Made by a program: the position numbers and the translations under genes
Shown here: positions 33,518 through 45,100 of the stretch, piece by piece
How positions within the stretch are numbered: position 1 is the first letter of the stretch
How the letters are laid out: every line of letters starts with the position of its first letter
The notes under the pieces: generated by a model
The model's database searches: none
What the model saw: only the letters and a program-made list of their open reading frames with translations
Told to the model about the DNA's origin: nothing
Source of the DNA: Microlunatus elymi
GTDB lineage: Bacteria > Actinomycetota > Actinomycetes > Propionibacteriales > Propionibacteriaceae
Reading direction: 5' to 3'
Assembly (NCBI RefSeq): GCF_007362775.1
Contig: NZ_CP041692.1
Coordinates: 620,001 to 684,000 of the forward strand
DNA length: 64,000 nucleotides

Positions 33518-35229
33518 TCAAGAGTCCTTTCCGGTTGGGGGAGTGGCCTCCCCGACTTGTGATGGTCTGGTCCCCGGGCCGCGCGTCAAGGGCACTTCGT
33601 GTCCTTCGGATTCGCTGCGCTCACCCTTGACCCACGGCCCGGGGACCGCAAACTGGCTGGCTATCGGGGAGGCCACCCTGTGGTCACCCTCTTGGTCTCT
33701 GTTTCCTGGCGTTGGCTGGTCCGACGTTTCATGATCAATTGCCGAAACACCGTCCACAGGTTCGCGTTGTTTGGCTGCCTCGTACTGCTCCCGCCATCGG
33801 GCGCGCTCGTTCACCGACTGCAGAATCGTCCACACGTAGCCGGCATGATCAACTTTGGAATCGGACCACACGAATCGGGGTCGGCCGTCGGGCAAGGTGA
33901 TCGACGCGGCGAGGCGTTCGATCTCCGGCGCGAGGATGCCCGCGTTCAGCAGTGCCTCGCGGACAACGGTGGCGCGGTCGGCACGGTGCTCTTGCAACGT
34001 CTTGCCCGACCATTGCCGCGATACCAGCACCCGCCGGCCGCCGATGCCCAGGTTCTCGCGATCGTGCGCCTTCGATGCGCAGGCACCTGGGCTGAGCCCG
34101 GGGCCGGCGTTCTTGGGTTGGATCCCGAAGCGGAGCCAGTTGGCGCATCGCTCACTGCAGGGCAGGTAGGTCAGTTCCTGATGGAGCCGGTTGACGTGCG
34201 CCTCGTATTCAAGATCAACATCGTCCCCGTCGACGTAGGCCGAGGCGATCGACTTCGCCAGGTACTTGGTCAGGTAACGGATCGCGCGATCGGCGTCCTC
34301 GCTCGGCGCGACGATCCCGGCCATGTCCAACTGCGGGCCCAGTCGCAGCACGTGCGCCGGCCGTGCCTGCTCGTCGAGGTTGGCGATGGCCTGATCCCAG
34401 CTGGGCAGTACCTCACCGGAGTCGGGATCGACGTAGTCGTGTCCGTCCCAGACCGGCGCCCTGTTCACGTAGATCGGGTGGTCAAATTGCGGCCACCACA
34501 CCTGCGCGTAGGTCCCCGGGCAACTTGCCGGATCGTCTCTCGCGGGATAGCGCCACGAATTGCCGCGTGCAGATGCGGAGCGAGTCGTTTCTGCGGTTCC
34601 ACGGCGGCGAAGTACTGCACCTTGAACCCGGCACAGCGGCGCAGGTTCTGCCAGAACCGGTCCACCAGCTTCGGGAAGTGCAGCGCATCCAACGCGGCGC
34701 GGCGGTAGTCGTACGTGCTCGGATCGACCGGGGCACCGTTGGGTTTCACCTTCCCGTACGAGGGAAGCGTGATCGTGACGAACATGCTCGGCCGGTACCG
34801 GCGCCCGTCGGGGGTCTCGAACACCCTTCCCACGGTCCGGTCCTCGACGGGGACTCGAGGGAGATCAGCGGCATCCTGTCGACGCCGTGTTGACCGGACC
34901 CGACGAGCGCCGGAGTCGTCAAGATCATCATCGGCGCTTTCAAGATCATCATCGTCATCCATACTCTCGCGGGTCGGTTGCCCGGCGTCTGGTTCGATGT
35001 CGCGGTGCCATCCCTCTGCGCATTGCTGGATCCGGAGCCGGCGGGCCTTGTCCGCACACGATGGGCAGACCGATTCGCGAGTGGACCCGCAGGGCAGCGC
35101 GACTCGAGTTTCCTGGCCGGTCTGCTGATCGAGCACTCGCCGCAGCAACGGCCGAATGCAGACCTTCTGCTCCACCGCCAGCTCCCGTGCCATCTCCGGG
35201 GTGATCCGGGGCATCGTCGCGACGCTCAT
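33518..35229 (-). pseudogene. RepSA-like initiator, frameshifted
   Basis: Two frames together cover a full homologue of the element 1 initiator. The first (34465-35229) carries the Cys cluster (PCGSTRESVCPSCA) and APHLHAAIRGAI. It leaves the frame just after ETIRQVA. The second resumes at YAQVWWPQFDHPIYVN and contains YLTKYLAKS. Compared with element 1, one base is missing in a CCCCGGG run at 34514-34520. This may be a real loss of function, a sequencing error in a G/C run, or slippage. The last 40 residues include a palindromic repeat read as VKGERSESEG. Confidence 0.8.
33569..33647. repeat. Nested palindromic repeat in the 3' end of rep (element 2)
   Basis: Outer arms GGTCCCCGGGCC (33569-33580) and GGCCCGGGGACC (33636-33647) are a perfect 12-bp pair. 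Inner arms GTCAAGGG (33585-33592) and CCCTTGAC (33624-33631) match the repeat at 23875-23925, as does the CCTTCGGATTCGCTGCGCT loop. It extends the reading frame of rep rather than following it. Confidence 0.75.
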
Positions 35230-36638
35230 GCCGCCACCTCACTCGCGTCCACACTTGCGGCATGTTGGCGGCCGGCCTCGACAATCCGGTCGTCGGTGAC
35301 GTAGAAAAACCGCACTCGGCGGGGCTCGGCAATCCCGTCGACCACGACGTAGCCCACTCCCGGCAGACGTTCAGGGATCCGGTCGGCGAATGCCCCACGA
35401 GCTCGGGCGCCTTGGCCCAGCACCAACCCGACCTGTTCTGCCTCGCTGACGCGCAGCGCGATCCGGGTCGGGAACAGGTCCCGCATCGGCAGTACTTCCT
35501 TGCGGGGATCCTGCACGGCACCCAGGACCACGACGCCGACCGCTCGGCCCTGTGACAGCAGCAGCCCGAGTGCGGTCTCGATCCTCTTCTTCAGCGTGCG
35601 ATCGGCTACCCAGCCGGACAGAGCAGCCAGCTCGTCGATCACGATGATCAACAACGGCTCATCCACACTCGGCTCGTGCAGCCGAGTCACGCCCCGCAGC
35701 AGATCCTGGCGTTGCCGCATCACGGTGACCGCATCGTCAAGCAGGACGGCGAACGCCTCTTCGTACGAGGCCGAGGTTGCGTCACCGTGGCAGAAACGAT
35801 CAAACAAACCTACGCCCAGCGACAGCTCCATACCGCCCTTCGGGTCGATCGCCCAGACCCGTACCAGCCCGGCCGTGATCGCCGGCCGCAGCCCGACCAG
35901 CAGCGACCACACCACCGACCCCTTACCCGAGCCCGTCGCCCCCACCACCAACACGTGCGAACCGACGATCACCAGGCGGTGCACCTGCCCGTCCTCGGAT
36001 CGTGCCACCGGGATTCCCCGAGTCAGATCGTCGACCGTGGTCGGAAATGGCTCGACGATCTGCTCGAGTGGTTCCTTGATCAACATCCACAGCTCCAAGC
36101 GGTGTGGACGTCGAGGAACACTGTGCACACGGCAATCCAGCGCGCCGAACGTCTGCGCCAACCGATCAGCGACGCCCGCGAAATCGTCCAGCACCTGGCC
36201 GGGCAACATCTCCACGGTGACCCGATCGACCGATCGAGAACTCCGCACCCGGACCAGACGGGGCACCTGCCGAGCCTGTTCGGTCACCCTGACCAGACCG
36301 GACGCGTCCATCGCACTGCTCCACTGACGCCGGTAGATCCGCCCTCCCCGCCGCACCGATCGCAGCGGCAGGCCCAGCACCCGGCCGAACCCGGACGGCC
36401 ACAGCCACCGCCAACCCAGCAACACCACCACGACGGTCGGACCGAGTTGCCACCAACGCCAGCCGTAGACCGTCAGCAGCACGGCCCAGCCGGCCAGGGC
36501 GACAACGGCCAGCACCCCGAACGGCGCTCGGGCCAACCGGCGGGCACCTCGGGAGACGACCCGGCAGACAGCCAGAGTCACCACGAGCCAGGCCGGCTCG
36601 CGACGGATTGGCCCGATCCGCACCACGAGGCGCCGCAT
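35226..36638 (-). CDS. FtsK/TraB-like DNA translocase
   Basis: A 470-residue counterpart of the element 1 translocase: two or three N-terminal membrane segments, Walker A GATGSGKGSVVW, Walker B LLIIVIDELAALSG, and FPTRIALRVSE. It overlaps the rep start by 4 bp. In AICEs this one protein moves double-stranded DNA between cells. Here it shares an element with a type IV secretion-like gene set, so it might instead serve as the coupling ATPase, or each module may have a separate history. Confidence 0.88.
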   Translation of the reverse strand: MRRLVVRIGPIRREPAWLVVTLAVCRVVSRGARRLARAPFGVLAVVALAGWAVLLTVYGWRWWQLGPTVVVVLLGWRWLWPSGFGRVLGLPLRSVRRGGRIYRRQWSSAMDASGLVRVTEQARQVPRLVRVRSSRSVDRVTVEMLPGQVLDDFAGVADRLAQTFGALDCRVHSVPRRPHRLELWMLIKEPLEQIVEPFPTTVDDLTRGIPVARSEDGQVHRLVIVGSHVLVVGATGSGKGSVVWSLLVGLRPAITAGLVRVWAIDPKGGMELSLGVGLFDRFCHGDATSASYEEAFAVLLDDAVTVMRQRQDLLRGVTRLHEPSVDEPLLIIVIDELAALSGWVADRTLKKRIETALGLLLSQGRAVGVVVLGAVQDPRKEVLPMRDLFPTRIALRVSEAEQVGLVLGQGARARGAFADRIPERLPGVGYVVVDGIAEPRRVRFFYVTDDRIVEAGRQHAASVDASEVAA

Positions 36639-36640
36639 GA

Positions 36641-36979
36641 TCAGGACCGCCCACTCACACCGGACGACTCATCGGCGCAAGGATCCGCGCCCGTCGATCG
36701 CGAGCCGCACCCATCGTCGCCGGCCTCGTACACGTTGCAGGCCACGTCGATGTCCCCGGCAGACTGCAGGAGTGCTGCCATGAGCTGACGGGCGCGCCGT
36801 ATTTCGCGCTCGAACAACAGCAGCGCATCGGGATCGCGGCTCATCAGAGTCACTTCCGGCGCGATGTCGATCGACACGAACGGAATCGAGCCGGGGACCT
36901 CCCGCGCCGTCACGGTCCCCGGCGCACCCAGATGCACCATCACCGACGCCCGGCCCGAGTCGATCCTGCCGGGGATCAT
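36641..36979 (-). CDS. Hypothetical backbone protein
   Basis: 112 residues from an ATG that overlaps the preceding stop (ATGA). It has a beta-like N-terminal half (MIPGRIDSGRASVMVHLG; IPFVSIDIAPEVTLM), a helical middle (LLLFEREIRRARQLMAALL) and a polar tail. No family is recognised. It sits between the translocase and the first operon gene, where related elements keep small control genes. Confidence 0.65.
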   Translation of the reverse strand: MIPGRIDSGRASVMVHLGAPGTVTAREVPGSIPFVSIDIAPEVTLMSRDPDALLLFEREIRRARQLMAALLQSAGDIDVACNVYEAGDDGCGSRSTGADPCADESSGVSGRS

Positions 36980-37407
36980 CAGGCAGCCCTGCTCGACTCG
37001 GACCGGGACTGATCTGTCTTGCTTGCCTGTGTCGGCTTCGGCGCAGCCAGGCCCGAGCAGCGCAGGCTGTAGGCGATCCGGGGCCGTTCGCCGTCTTTGA
37101 TGTACGGCGTCATCAGCAGCCCTTCCAGATACACCGGTCGCACCGGCGTACCGGCAACCAACTGCGGCGGCACCGGCTGGACCTCGGCGACGACCTTGAC
37201 CTTGAAAGTGCGCTCGCGTGCCTCGGGGTCGAAATCGATCACGTCGACTACCCAGACCGGCAGCCCGGACGCCTTGTCCCTCGCCTGAACCCGGTTGTCC
37301 TTGCTCGAACGCTCGAAGTCGGCCTGCGGCGCAACCTCGCTGACGACGCCCACGCCGTGCGGGAAGAGCTCGCCGCATTCGACCTTGAACGGACCTTGAA
37401 CAGCCAT
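36979..37407 (-). CDS. Hypothetical backbone protein, first gene of the minus-strand operon
   Basis: 142 residues with a perfect AGGAGG before the ATG. The sequence is beta-rich (VWVVDVIDFDPEARERTFKV; AGTPVRPVYLEGLL), with a serine/lysine-rich tail. It occupies the same position as the gene at 5302-5679 of element 1. The three operator-like sites immediately upstream suggest it is the first gene repressed by the divergent Xre protein. Confidence 0.7.
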   Translation of the reverse strand: MAVQGPFKVECGELFPHGVGVVSEVAPQADFERSSKDNRVQARDKASGLPVWVVDVIDFDPEARERTFKVKVVAEVQPVPPQLVAGTPVRPVYLEGLLMTPYIKDGERPRIAYSLRCSGLAAPKPTQASKTDQSRSESSRAA

Positions 37408-37441
37408 GTCGAACCTCCTGTGAGGACTGATCCTGCCTAAT

Positions 37442-37535
37442 AGGACTAATGCGACACTAGAGGCAGTATGAGTCACTGTCAAGGACCTACGCGTCCCTTT
37501 TGGACAGATTTTTCCTCTAGGGGACGGATGCGTCC
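37442..37535. promoter_or_regulatory. Three phased operator-like sites between divergent backbone promoters
   Basis: AGGACTAATGCGACA (37442-37456), AGGACCTACGCGTCC (37482-37496) and GGGACGGATGCGTCC (37521-37535) share GGACNNANGCGNC with dyad character. Their starts are 40 and 39 bp apart. They fill the 147-bp gap between the operon start at 37407 and the Xre gene at 37555, and are the likely binding sites of that regulator. Confidence 0.65.
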
Positions 37536-37554
37536 TAGGGTTGACGGTGTGGAG

Positions 37555-38145
37555 ATGTCCGAAGTGATGAGAGAGCGTCGAGCGGCCCTGTCGCTGTCGC
37601 AGACTGACCTGGCTGCAGCGGTCGGCCTCGACAAGCGACAGATCCGCCGCTATGAGGCCGGCGAAGCGCAGCCGACGCTTCCGGTCGCCAAGGCCATCGC
37701 CCTCGCACTGGACATCAGCATCGACGAGTTGGCCGGCCTCGGTGAACAACGCCTAAAGATCGCCGGCGATTGGTGGGCCACCTGGCAGACCTCGAAGGAT
37801 GGCGAGGAGGTGTTCACCTGCCAGCCGATCCAGATTCGCCAGCGCGGCACTGACCTCGAGATCCGCGCGGTCGAGCGCGGGATCACCGTCGAAGAGGGCG
37901 GCTTCCTGTGGCGTGGCCAGCTTCGCCTTTGGGACAACGAGATCCTGATGGGTTGGTACACCGCCGACGATGAGGCGATCCGCTCCAAGGGCACCCTGTA
38001 TCTGGTCATCCACCAGCACGGCCAGCAGATGCTCGGCCGCTGGGTTGGCCTCAGCTACGACGGAATGATCCAGACCGGTCGTGCGGCTATCGCCCGAACC
38101 GACGAAGCTGCGCGCGAACTCATCAAGAACGAGCCGATTTCATGA
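37555..38145 (+). CDS. Xre-family repressor with C-terminal sensor-like domain
   Basis: 196 residues. Positions 5-60 are a Xre helix-turn-helix (RRAALSLSQTDLAAAVGLDK, then RQIRRYEAGEAQPTLPVAKA). The C-terminal 110 residues form a beta-rich domain with several tryptophans (GDWWATWQTSKDGEEVF; GFLWRGQLRLWDNEILMGWY). The operator-like sites upstream suggest autoregulation and control of the divergent backbone operon. It overlaps cutA by ATGA. It is not similar to the TPR-type regulator of element 1 beyond the helix-turn-helix. Confidence 0.85.
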   Translation: MSEVMRERRAALSLSQTDLAAAVGLDKRQIRRYEAGEAQPTLPVAKAIALALDISIDELAGLGEQRLKIAGDWWATWQTSKDGEEVFTCQPIQIRQRGTDLEIRAVERGITVEEGGFLWRGQLRLWDNEILMGWYTADDEAIRSKGTLYLVIHQHGQQMLGRWVGLSYDGMIQTGRAAIARTDEAARELIKNEPIS

Positions 38146-38474
38146 CGGATCAACCGGACATCTGCGAGGTCGTGATCACCGCACCGGACGAGGCGTGGCT
38201 GCTGGCGTTCACCCGCCAACTCGTCGAGCGTCGACTGGCCGCCTGCGGTCACCACGCCTCGATCCGCAGCATCTACACCTGGCAACACAGCATCGAAGCT
38301 CATCAAGAGACCCGAGTCGCTCTCCATACCCGTGCCGAGCACGTCCCGGCGATCATCGAAACCACCAACAACCAGCACCCGTACGAAGTCCCGTGCGTCA
38401 TCGCAACACCGATCATCCATGCTAACCCGGAGTACGCCCAATGGATCATCGACTCGACCAACGACCCGACGTGA
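38142..38474 (+). CDS. cutA: CutA1-like protein
   Basis: 110 residues with the CutA1 blocks VVITAPDEAWLLAFTRQLVE, RRLAACGHHASI, YTWQHSIEA and HPYEVPCVIATPI. It is divergent from the element 1 copy and from housekeeping CutA1. For example, the usual YWW/W segment is YTW. It is coupled at both ends: ATGA with the Xre gene and GTGA with the VOC gene. Recurrence beside the regulator in both elements points to a backbone function. Confidence 0.82.
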   Translation: MTDQPDICEVVITAPDEAWLLAFTRQLVERRLAACGHHASIRSIYTWQHSIEAHQETRVALHTRAEHVPAIIETTNNQHPYEVPCVIATPIIHANPEYAQWIIDSTNDPT

Positions 38475-38908
38475 TTGGCCCGCGGACGCATCGCAGCCGC
38501 CTGTGCCAGTTCGTCATCGACGTCGATGATCTTGATCGCGGAGTCACGTTCTGGGCAGCAGCCCTCGGCGCCACCGAGGAACCGGTCGGGGTAGCGAGCC
38601 GACACGTTTACCGGCAGCTTCGGCTTCCCGACTCCGAGATTCGCATTCTGCTCCAGCACACGAACGATCCCAAGATCAACAAGGAGCGCATGCACATCGA
38701 TATCGAAACCGATGACGTCGAGGCCGAGGTCGTCCGGCTAGAGCAGCTGGGTGCGGTTCGGATCGACCACCAGCAAGAACGCGGCTACGACTTCTGGGTC
38801 CTCCAAGTCCCGTGGGGCAACGAGCTTTGCATCCTGCAGTCGGTCTTTCCGCACCTCCTGGCCGCGCGCGTACCGTGGGCCGCTTCGGCAGAGCCGGTGC
38901 GGGCCTGA
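38471..38908 (+). CDS. VOC-superfamily (glyoxalase-like) protein
   Basis: About 145 residues. It has one glyoxalase/bleomycin-resistance-type fold with CQFVIDVDDLDRGVTFWAAA at the N-terminus and RMHIDIETDDVEAEVVRLEQLGA with WGNELCIL at the C-terminus. The GTG at 38471 overlaps the cutA stop as GTGA; an ATG at 38441 is also open but lies inside cutA. VOC proteins bind metals and small molecules, often in resistance. The third gene of an Xre-CutA-VOC set, its substrate is unknown. Confidence 0.8.
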   Translation: MIGPRTHRSRLCQFVIDVDDLDRGVTFWAAALGATEEPVGVASRHVYRQLRLPDSEIRILLQHTNDPKINKERMHIDIETDDVEAEVVRLEQLGAVRIDHQQERGYDFWVLQVPWGNELCILQSVFPHLLAARVPWAASAEPVRA

Positions 38909-39168
38909 TAGGCCGCGCCACGGTCAGGGCTACTGCCAATCGGCCTTTATGCAGTCTGGGATCCGGGATCGAAGCCATCGATTGCTGTTGTCGAACCCCC
39001 GCATGATCAGTCGAGGCAGAGCAAACCGGTCAGCCGTGTCTGTACCGCGATGTCACGATTCGATAACATCACCGAACTATTGGCCCCGGCTGTGTGTGGG
39101 CTTTGTAGCTTTCTCGCCAGGCGGCCTCCGCTTGTAGAGGCTCTCGGGTCTCAGTGGAGTGCGTCGTC

Positions 39169-42100
39169 ATGGCCCTGGTTTATCGCGCCCTAAATCAGCT
39201 CAGTTCTGCGCCGCGTGGTTTGCGTGCCGGGATTTGCGGCCTTGCTGGGTTGATCACGTTCAGCGTGTTGGCGACGGATCTGTCGGTCCCGCTCGCACAC
39301 GCTGATCCCGCTCCGACGCCGTCGACGGGGTCGACGCCTTCCAAACCAGGTTGGGTTGAGCCGACGGGCGATGGGCTGGTTCGCCCGGATGTGGTGTCTG
39401 CCCGGGTGACCGCTCGGGCGTCGGGCAGGCGGGTTGAGGTGTTGGCGCAGCGGTCGGAGACGTCGCGGACGTGGGCGAATCCGGATGGCACATTCTCTTC
39501 GGAGATGGCTGGCGGGCCGGTCCGGTTCCAGGATGAGTCGGCGACGAAGACGGATGGGTGGCGCGATATCGATGTCACGTTACGTAAGAACGCTGACGGG
39601 ACGGTGTCACCGGCCGCGGCACCGAACAAGGTGGTGTTGGCCGGTTCGGGCGATGCTGCGGCGAAGTTGATTACGACCGTCGATGACGGAAACAAGGTGG
39701 TCCTGGGCGCCGGGATTGACGGCACCTTGCCGGAGCCGATTCTGGATGGGCCGACGGCGACGTATCGGGATGTGTTGCCGGGTGTTGATGTAAAGGTCGA
39801 GGTCCGGCCGACCGGGTTTGAGACGTTCTGGGTGGCTAAGGACCGTGCTGGTTTGGATCGCTTGTTGGCCAAGCAGCCGGGCGGCGATCAGGGCCTGTCG
39901 ACGGATCTGACCACCGGCAAGGATGTGTCGGCTGTCCCGCGGACCGACGGCAGCGTCGCGTTGATTGATGGCCAGGACAAGGCGGTGGCGAAGATCGCGC
40001 CGGCCACGGTTTGGGATGCGGCCAGCACGGACCAGTCGTCGGCCGCGCCGACCCAAGTGGAGCCGGCGGAGTTGACCCTGACCGATGGGGACGGGAACAC
40101 GGTTCCGGTCAAGCAGGACGCCTCGGGTGATCTGGGCCTGTCGATGGTTCCGGATCAGGATTGGTTGAACGATCCGGCCAGGGTGTTCCCGATCACCATC
40201 GATCCGACGTATGTGGCCGCGTCGGCGAAGCCGATCTATGACGGGTTTGTCGAGGAGACCTGGACCGGTGACCACTCCTCGGACGACAAGTTGAAGTTCG
40301 GCGACAACGGCGGCAATCCTGGGTTGAAGGCACGCACCTATCTGGCGTTCTCCACCACCGCGCTCCAGGGCAAGACGATCACGTCCGGATCGTTGGACCT
40401 GTATGGGACCTACACCCGCACCTGCGCGGCGCGGGGCTGGTCGGCGTTTGATGCTGGCGTGCCGACGACGGCGACGCGGTGGACGAATCAGCCGACGATC
40501 GGGGCGAAGTACGCCACCTCGACCCAGGCGAAAGGTTATCAGTCGGGCTGCCCGAACGGCACGGTCAAGATCGACATGACGAAGCAACTGCAGGCCTGGG
40601 CGGACAGCAGCACGAGCCCTCGGGGCATGTTGTTGCGGGCCGATGATGAGACCGACACGGCGTATTGGAAGGAGTTCGCCTCGTCGGAGACGACGCATCC
40701 GCCCGTGTTGCGATGGACCTACAGCCGCAACCCCGGGTCGACCGCGACACCGACCGTGTCGCCGGTCACCTCCTACAAGCCGTCGGGTTCGTCGACGAGC
40801 TACTACTACACGTCGGATCCGACGCCGAACGTGACCGCGGTGATGGCCGCCGATCCGGACGGTGATGTGATGCGGGGCCGATTCTTCGCCTTCGACAACC
40901 CGACCTCGGTGTTGGAGGCGGACAAGATCCGCAGCTGCGCGGGCAATGTCTGGCACGCCGCTGGAGAGAAGTCGATGTGTTGGTTCGGCACCGATCTGCC
41001 GGACAACACCACAGCATGGATCAGGGCCCGCTCGCAAGACAGCACCGGGTTGAATGGTCCGATGTCGGCGGCCCGGGAGATCCGGATCGCCTCGAAGGTG
41101 CCGACCAAGCCGGTGATCACCTGCCCGGGCTTGTCGAACAACACCTGGACCACCAGCGGCCCGTCGTCGGCTACCACGTGCACGATCACCGCAACCGGTA
41201 GCGGCTTCTCCGCACCGTCGACAATCAAATGGTCGGTCGACGGGAAGACCGCAACGTCGACACCGATCACCCAATCGACCTCGACCGCGACCGCGAAGAC
41301 CACGGTGTCGCTGCCGGCAGCCAGCGGCGGGCACAAGATCACCGCTTATGCGATCAACCCGGCCGGCCTGACCTCGGCACAGTCCGTATTCCAGACCGGA
41401 TGGGGCACCGCCTCGCTATCGGCGCCGAAGAACAGCCCTCAGGTGACCACGACCGACACGGTCACGGTGACCGCCGCCGGGCCGCCGAAGGGCGGTTCCG
41501 CGCTGCCGGGTGCGAAGGTGCAATGGCGGGTGTCGGGGGCGACCGGCACCGCGGGCTGGAAGGACGCCCCGGCCGGCACGAGCTTCACCGTGACCGATGA
41601 TGCTGGCGGCACCAACGCCACGGCGAACTTCGACACGAGTCTCCTGGTCGGCGAGTCGGACGACTCGTCGGTGAAGGTGGGGGAGCGGACCGCGACCCTG
41701 CTCGACCTGCGGGTCTGTCTGACCTACGACTCCGGCATGCAGTGCACCGGTTCGGCCCGGATCCAACGGGTTCCGCACGCTTACGGTGATGGGTTCCCGA
41801 CCGCTGATGCGGGTCCGAGCACGGTCGCCTTGTGGACCGGTGAACTCTCGGTCTCGGACAGTGATGCCGAGCTCGCCACCCCCGATGGCGGCCTGTCGGT
41901 GTCGCGGACGCACAGTTCGTTTGCCGGTCCGGCAGCCGGAGCGCAGAACCGGGTCTTCGGGCCGGGCTGGACCGCCTCGTTTGATGGTGATGACACCGGC
42001 GCCGGTGGCGCAGAGATCTGGGACAACAGCTACATCGACGGCTCGATCTCGGTGGTCGATGCCGACGGCGGTTTGTTGACCTACCTTCGCCCCGGCACGA

Positions 42101-45100
42101 CCCCGGGTGCCCGGCGCACGACCGCGACGATGCCGACCGGCACCTGGGTCCCGGCCGACGACGACACCGCCGAAGCCGGCATGGCGCTGAGCATCACCGG
42201 CAGCGGCGCATCCACGATTTTGGAGTTGAAGAGCGCCGAAGGGGTGATCACCAAGTTCCAGGTCACCGCCGCCCCGGTCGCCAACGATGCCGCACTGTTC
42301 CGCACCCTCGAGGTCCGCGAGCCGGCCACCAGCAGCAAAACCACCTACACCTACGACTCCTCCGGCCGGGTCACCGCGATCGTTGCCGGACTTCCCGACG
42401 GAGTGACCAGCTGCGCCCCTGGCACGCCATCGGCCGGTTGTCGGGTGTTGAAGATCAGCTACGCCACCACAACAACCGCGACCGCCAGCACACCCGGCGA
42501 CTACGCCGGTCAGGTGTCGAAGATCACCGCCCAGGTCAACACCGACAGCGATCGCACCCTGGCGACCTACAAGTACAACACGGCCGGCCAGCTCGTCTCG
42601 GCCACCGATGCCCGCACCAACCTGACCACCAGCTACGGCTGGATCGGCACCGGCACCGGGCTCCGGCTGGCCAGCTACACCCCACCCGGGCAGGCCGCCT
42701 ACACATTCGTCTACGCCAACAATCGACTGTTCAAGGTGACCCGTCCGAACCCGGCCACCGCCGGCGGCGGCACCGCCCAACTCGGCGCCTACCTCTACAA
42801 CGTGCCCCTCAACGGGACGGTGGCCGGGCTGCCGAACATGACCACCGAAGTCGACAAATGGAACCAGGACCGCACCCCGACCTGGGGAACGGCCGTGTTC
42901 GGCCAAGACAAACCGATCACCACCGCGCCAGCCGCGGGAAGTGACGACTGGAAGTACGCCGACCTGCAATTCACCGACGACCAGGGCTACACCCTCAACA
43001 CCGCCAGCTACGGCGCAGGCGACTGGCAACTCACCGCCCAGGACTACGACGACCACGGCAACGTCATCCACTCCTGGGACGAACGCGCCATCGCCGGCAT
43101 CCGCAACGGCAGCCTCCTGACCGGAGGATCAGCCACCGACGTCGCCACCATCACCGTCTACAACAACGACATCACCAACACCGCCGGCGACGTCGTCACA
43201 CCCGCCGGGACCCTGGTCACCGACACCTACGGCCCGGTGCACGATGTGGTTGCCGCCGACGGCAGCATTCAGCCGTTGCGGCTGCACACCGCCACCACCT
43301 ACGACCAGGGTGCACCCAACTCCGGCATCGACACCAACACCGGACAGCCCTACCGGCTGCCCACCAAGGTCGTCCAAACCGCCGAGACCGTCGACGGGGA
43401 CCAGGACGGGAAACCCCTGTCGATCACCCTGACCGGCTACCAGCCGCTGCAGTCGGGCGACAAGTCCGGTTGGGACCTAGGCCAGGCCACCTCCAGCACA
43501 GTCGACATGGACTTGTCCGGCACCGTCACCTCCGGTGACATCACCAGCAAGACCCGCTACGACGAGCGGGGTCGGGTGATCGAGAACCGGCAACCCAAGT
43601 CCGATGGCACCGACGCCGGCACCCGGGTCACCGCCTACTACACCGCAGCCGCAACAGGCACCACCGGCTGCACCAGCAAGCCCGAATGGGCCGGCCAGGT
43701 CTGCCAGGTCGGGCCCGCCGCCCAACCAGCCGGCCAAACCATGCCCATCGCCAAGACCACCGGCTACACCTGGGACCTCCAGACCTCCAAAGAAGTCGAC
43801 ACCTCGGGCAGTGTCACCTCCACCACCACAACCAGCTACGACGCACAAGATCGGCCCACCACCGTGGCGACCACGGTCTCGGGACTGGCCAGTTCCGAGC
43901 CCGTGCCGGCCGTGACGACCAGTTACGATCCCGCGACCGGGCTGGACACCGGCACCACCTCCGCGGCCGGCACCACCGGGAAGACCTACGACAATTGGGG
44001 ACGACAGGTCACCTACACCAACACCCCAGCCGTACAGGCGGCCGACAAAGCCACCACCACCTACAACACCGCCGGCAACATCACCGCCGTCGTCGACAAC
44101 AACGGACAAACCACCTACAGCTACGACGGCACCGACGCCGCCGGAAACCAAGAACGCCGAGGACTGGTCACCGCGGTCAAGGTCAAGATCACCGGTGGCA
44201 CCGAATACACCTCCACCGGCGCCTACGACACCGGCGGCGACCTCACCCTCGAAAAACTGCCTGGCAATCTGATCCGCCGCACCGACACCGACATCGCCGG
44301 CGACCAAGTCGGGCTATCTGTCAACGGACAAGCCGTCAACCCCGACACCGGAAATCTCGAGCCCGACCAGCCGTGGCTCGGGTGGACCACCACCGTCAAC
44401 GCGCAAGACAAGGTCATCGGTGAATACTCGCCCGACAGCAGCACCCTCGAGAACGCCGACCAGGCCAACCGCACCTACACCTACGATCCAGCCGGCCGCC
44501 TCACGAGCGTCCAAGACGCCACCGGAACACCCGACGCCGACGGCAACGTGCCCTGCCAAACTCGCACCTACGCATTCGACGCCAACGGCAACCGCGCCAG
44601 CCAAAAGGCCATCCCGGCGGCCACGGACGGCACCTGCGCAACAACCGGCGGGACTGCCACAACTCGCGCCTACGACAACGCTGACCGGCCCACAACCGGA
44701 GCGGATGGAATCGGCAGCTATGCCTACGACCCACTCGGCCGACAGACCGCCATCCCCGCCGGCGACGCGCCGCAGCCCAGCGATGGCAACATCAGCCTCG
44801 GCTACTACGACACCGACGCCGTTCACACCATCACCCAAGGCACCTTGGGCTCAGGTGGAACGCGGCTCACCTACACCCTCGACGGAGCGCGACGGCGACT
44901 GACCGAAGAAGCGGAGAGTAACTCCGGCACTTCAACGCTAACCCGTCACTACGTCGACGACTCTGACAACCCAACTTGGTCCGTTGAAGGCAGCAGCAGT
45001 GGCACAACAACGACCACGCGATATACGGAGCTTCTCGACGGCCAACTTGGCCTCACGATCAGCGTCGCTGGCGCCACAACCAATGCCGAGATTGCCCTAG

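Noticed and set aside
33518-34501. The C-terminal rep frame as an independent gene beginning MWWPQF
   Set aside because: It has no start signal of its own and aligns without a gap to the middle of the element 1 initiator.
41416-43071. Minus-strand 551-codon frame opposite the RHS gene
   Set aside because: Valine/glycine-rich antisense product of repeated RHS codons, with no independent support.
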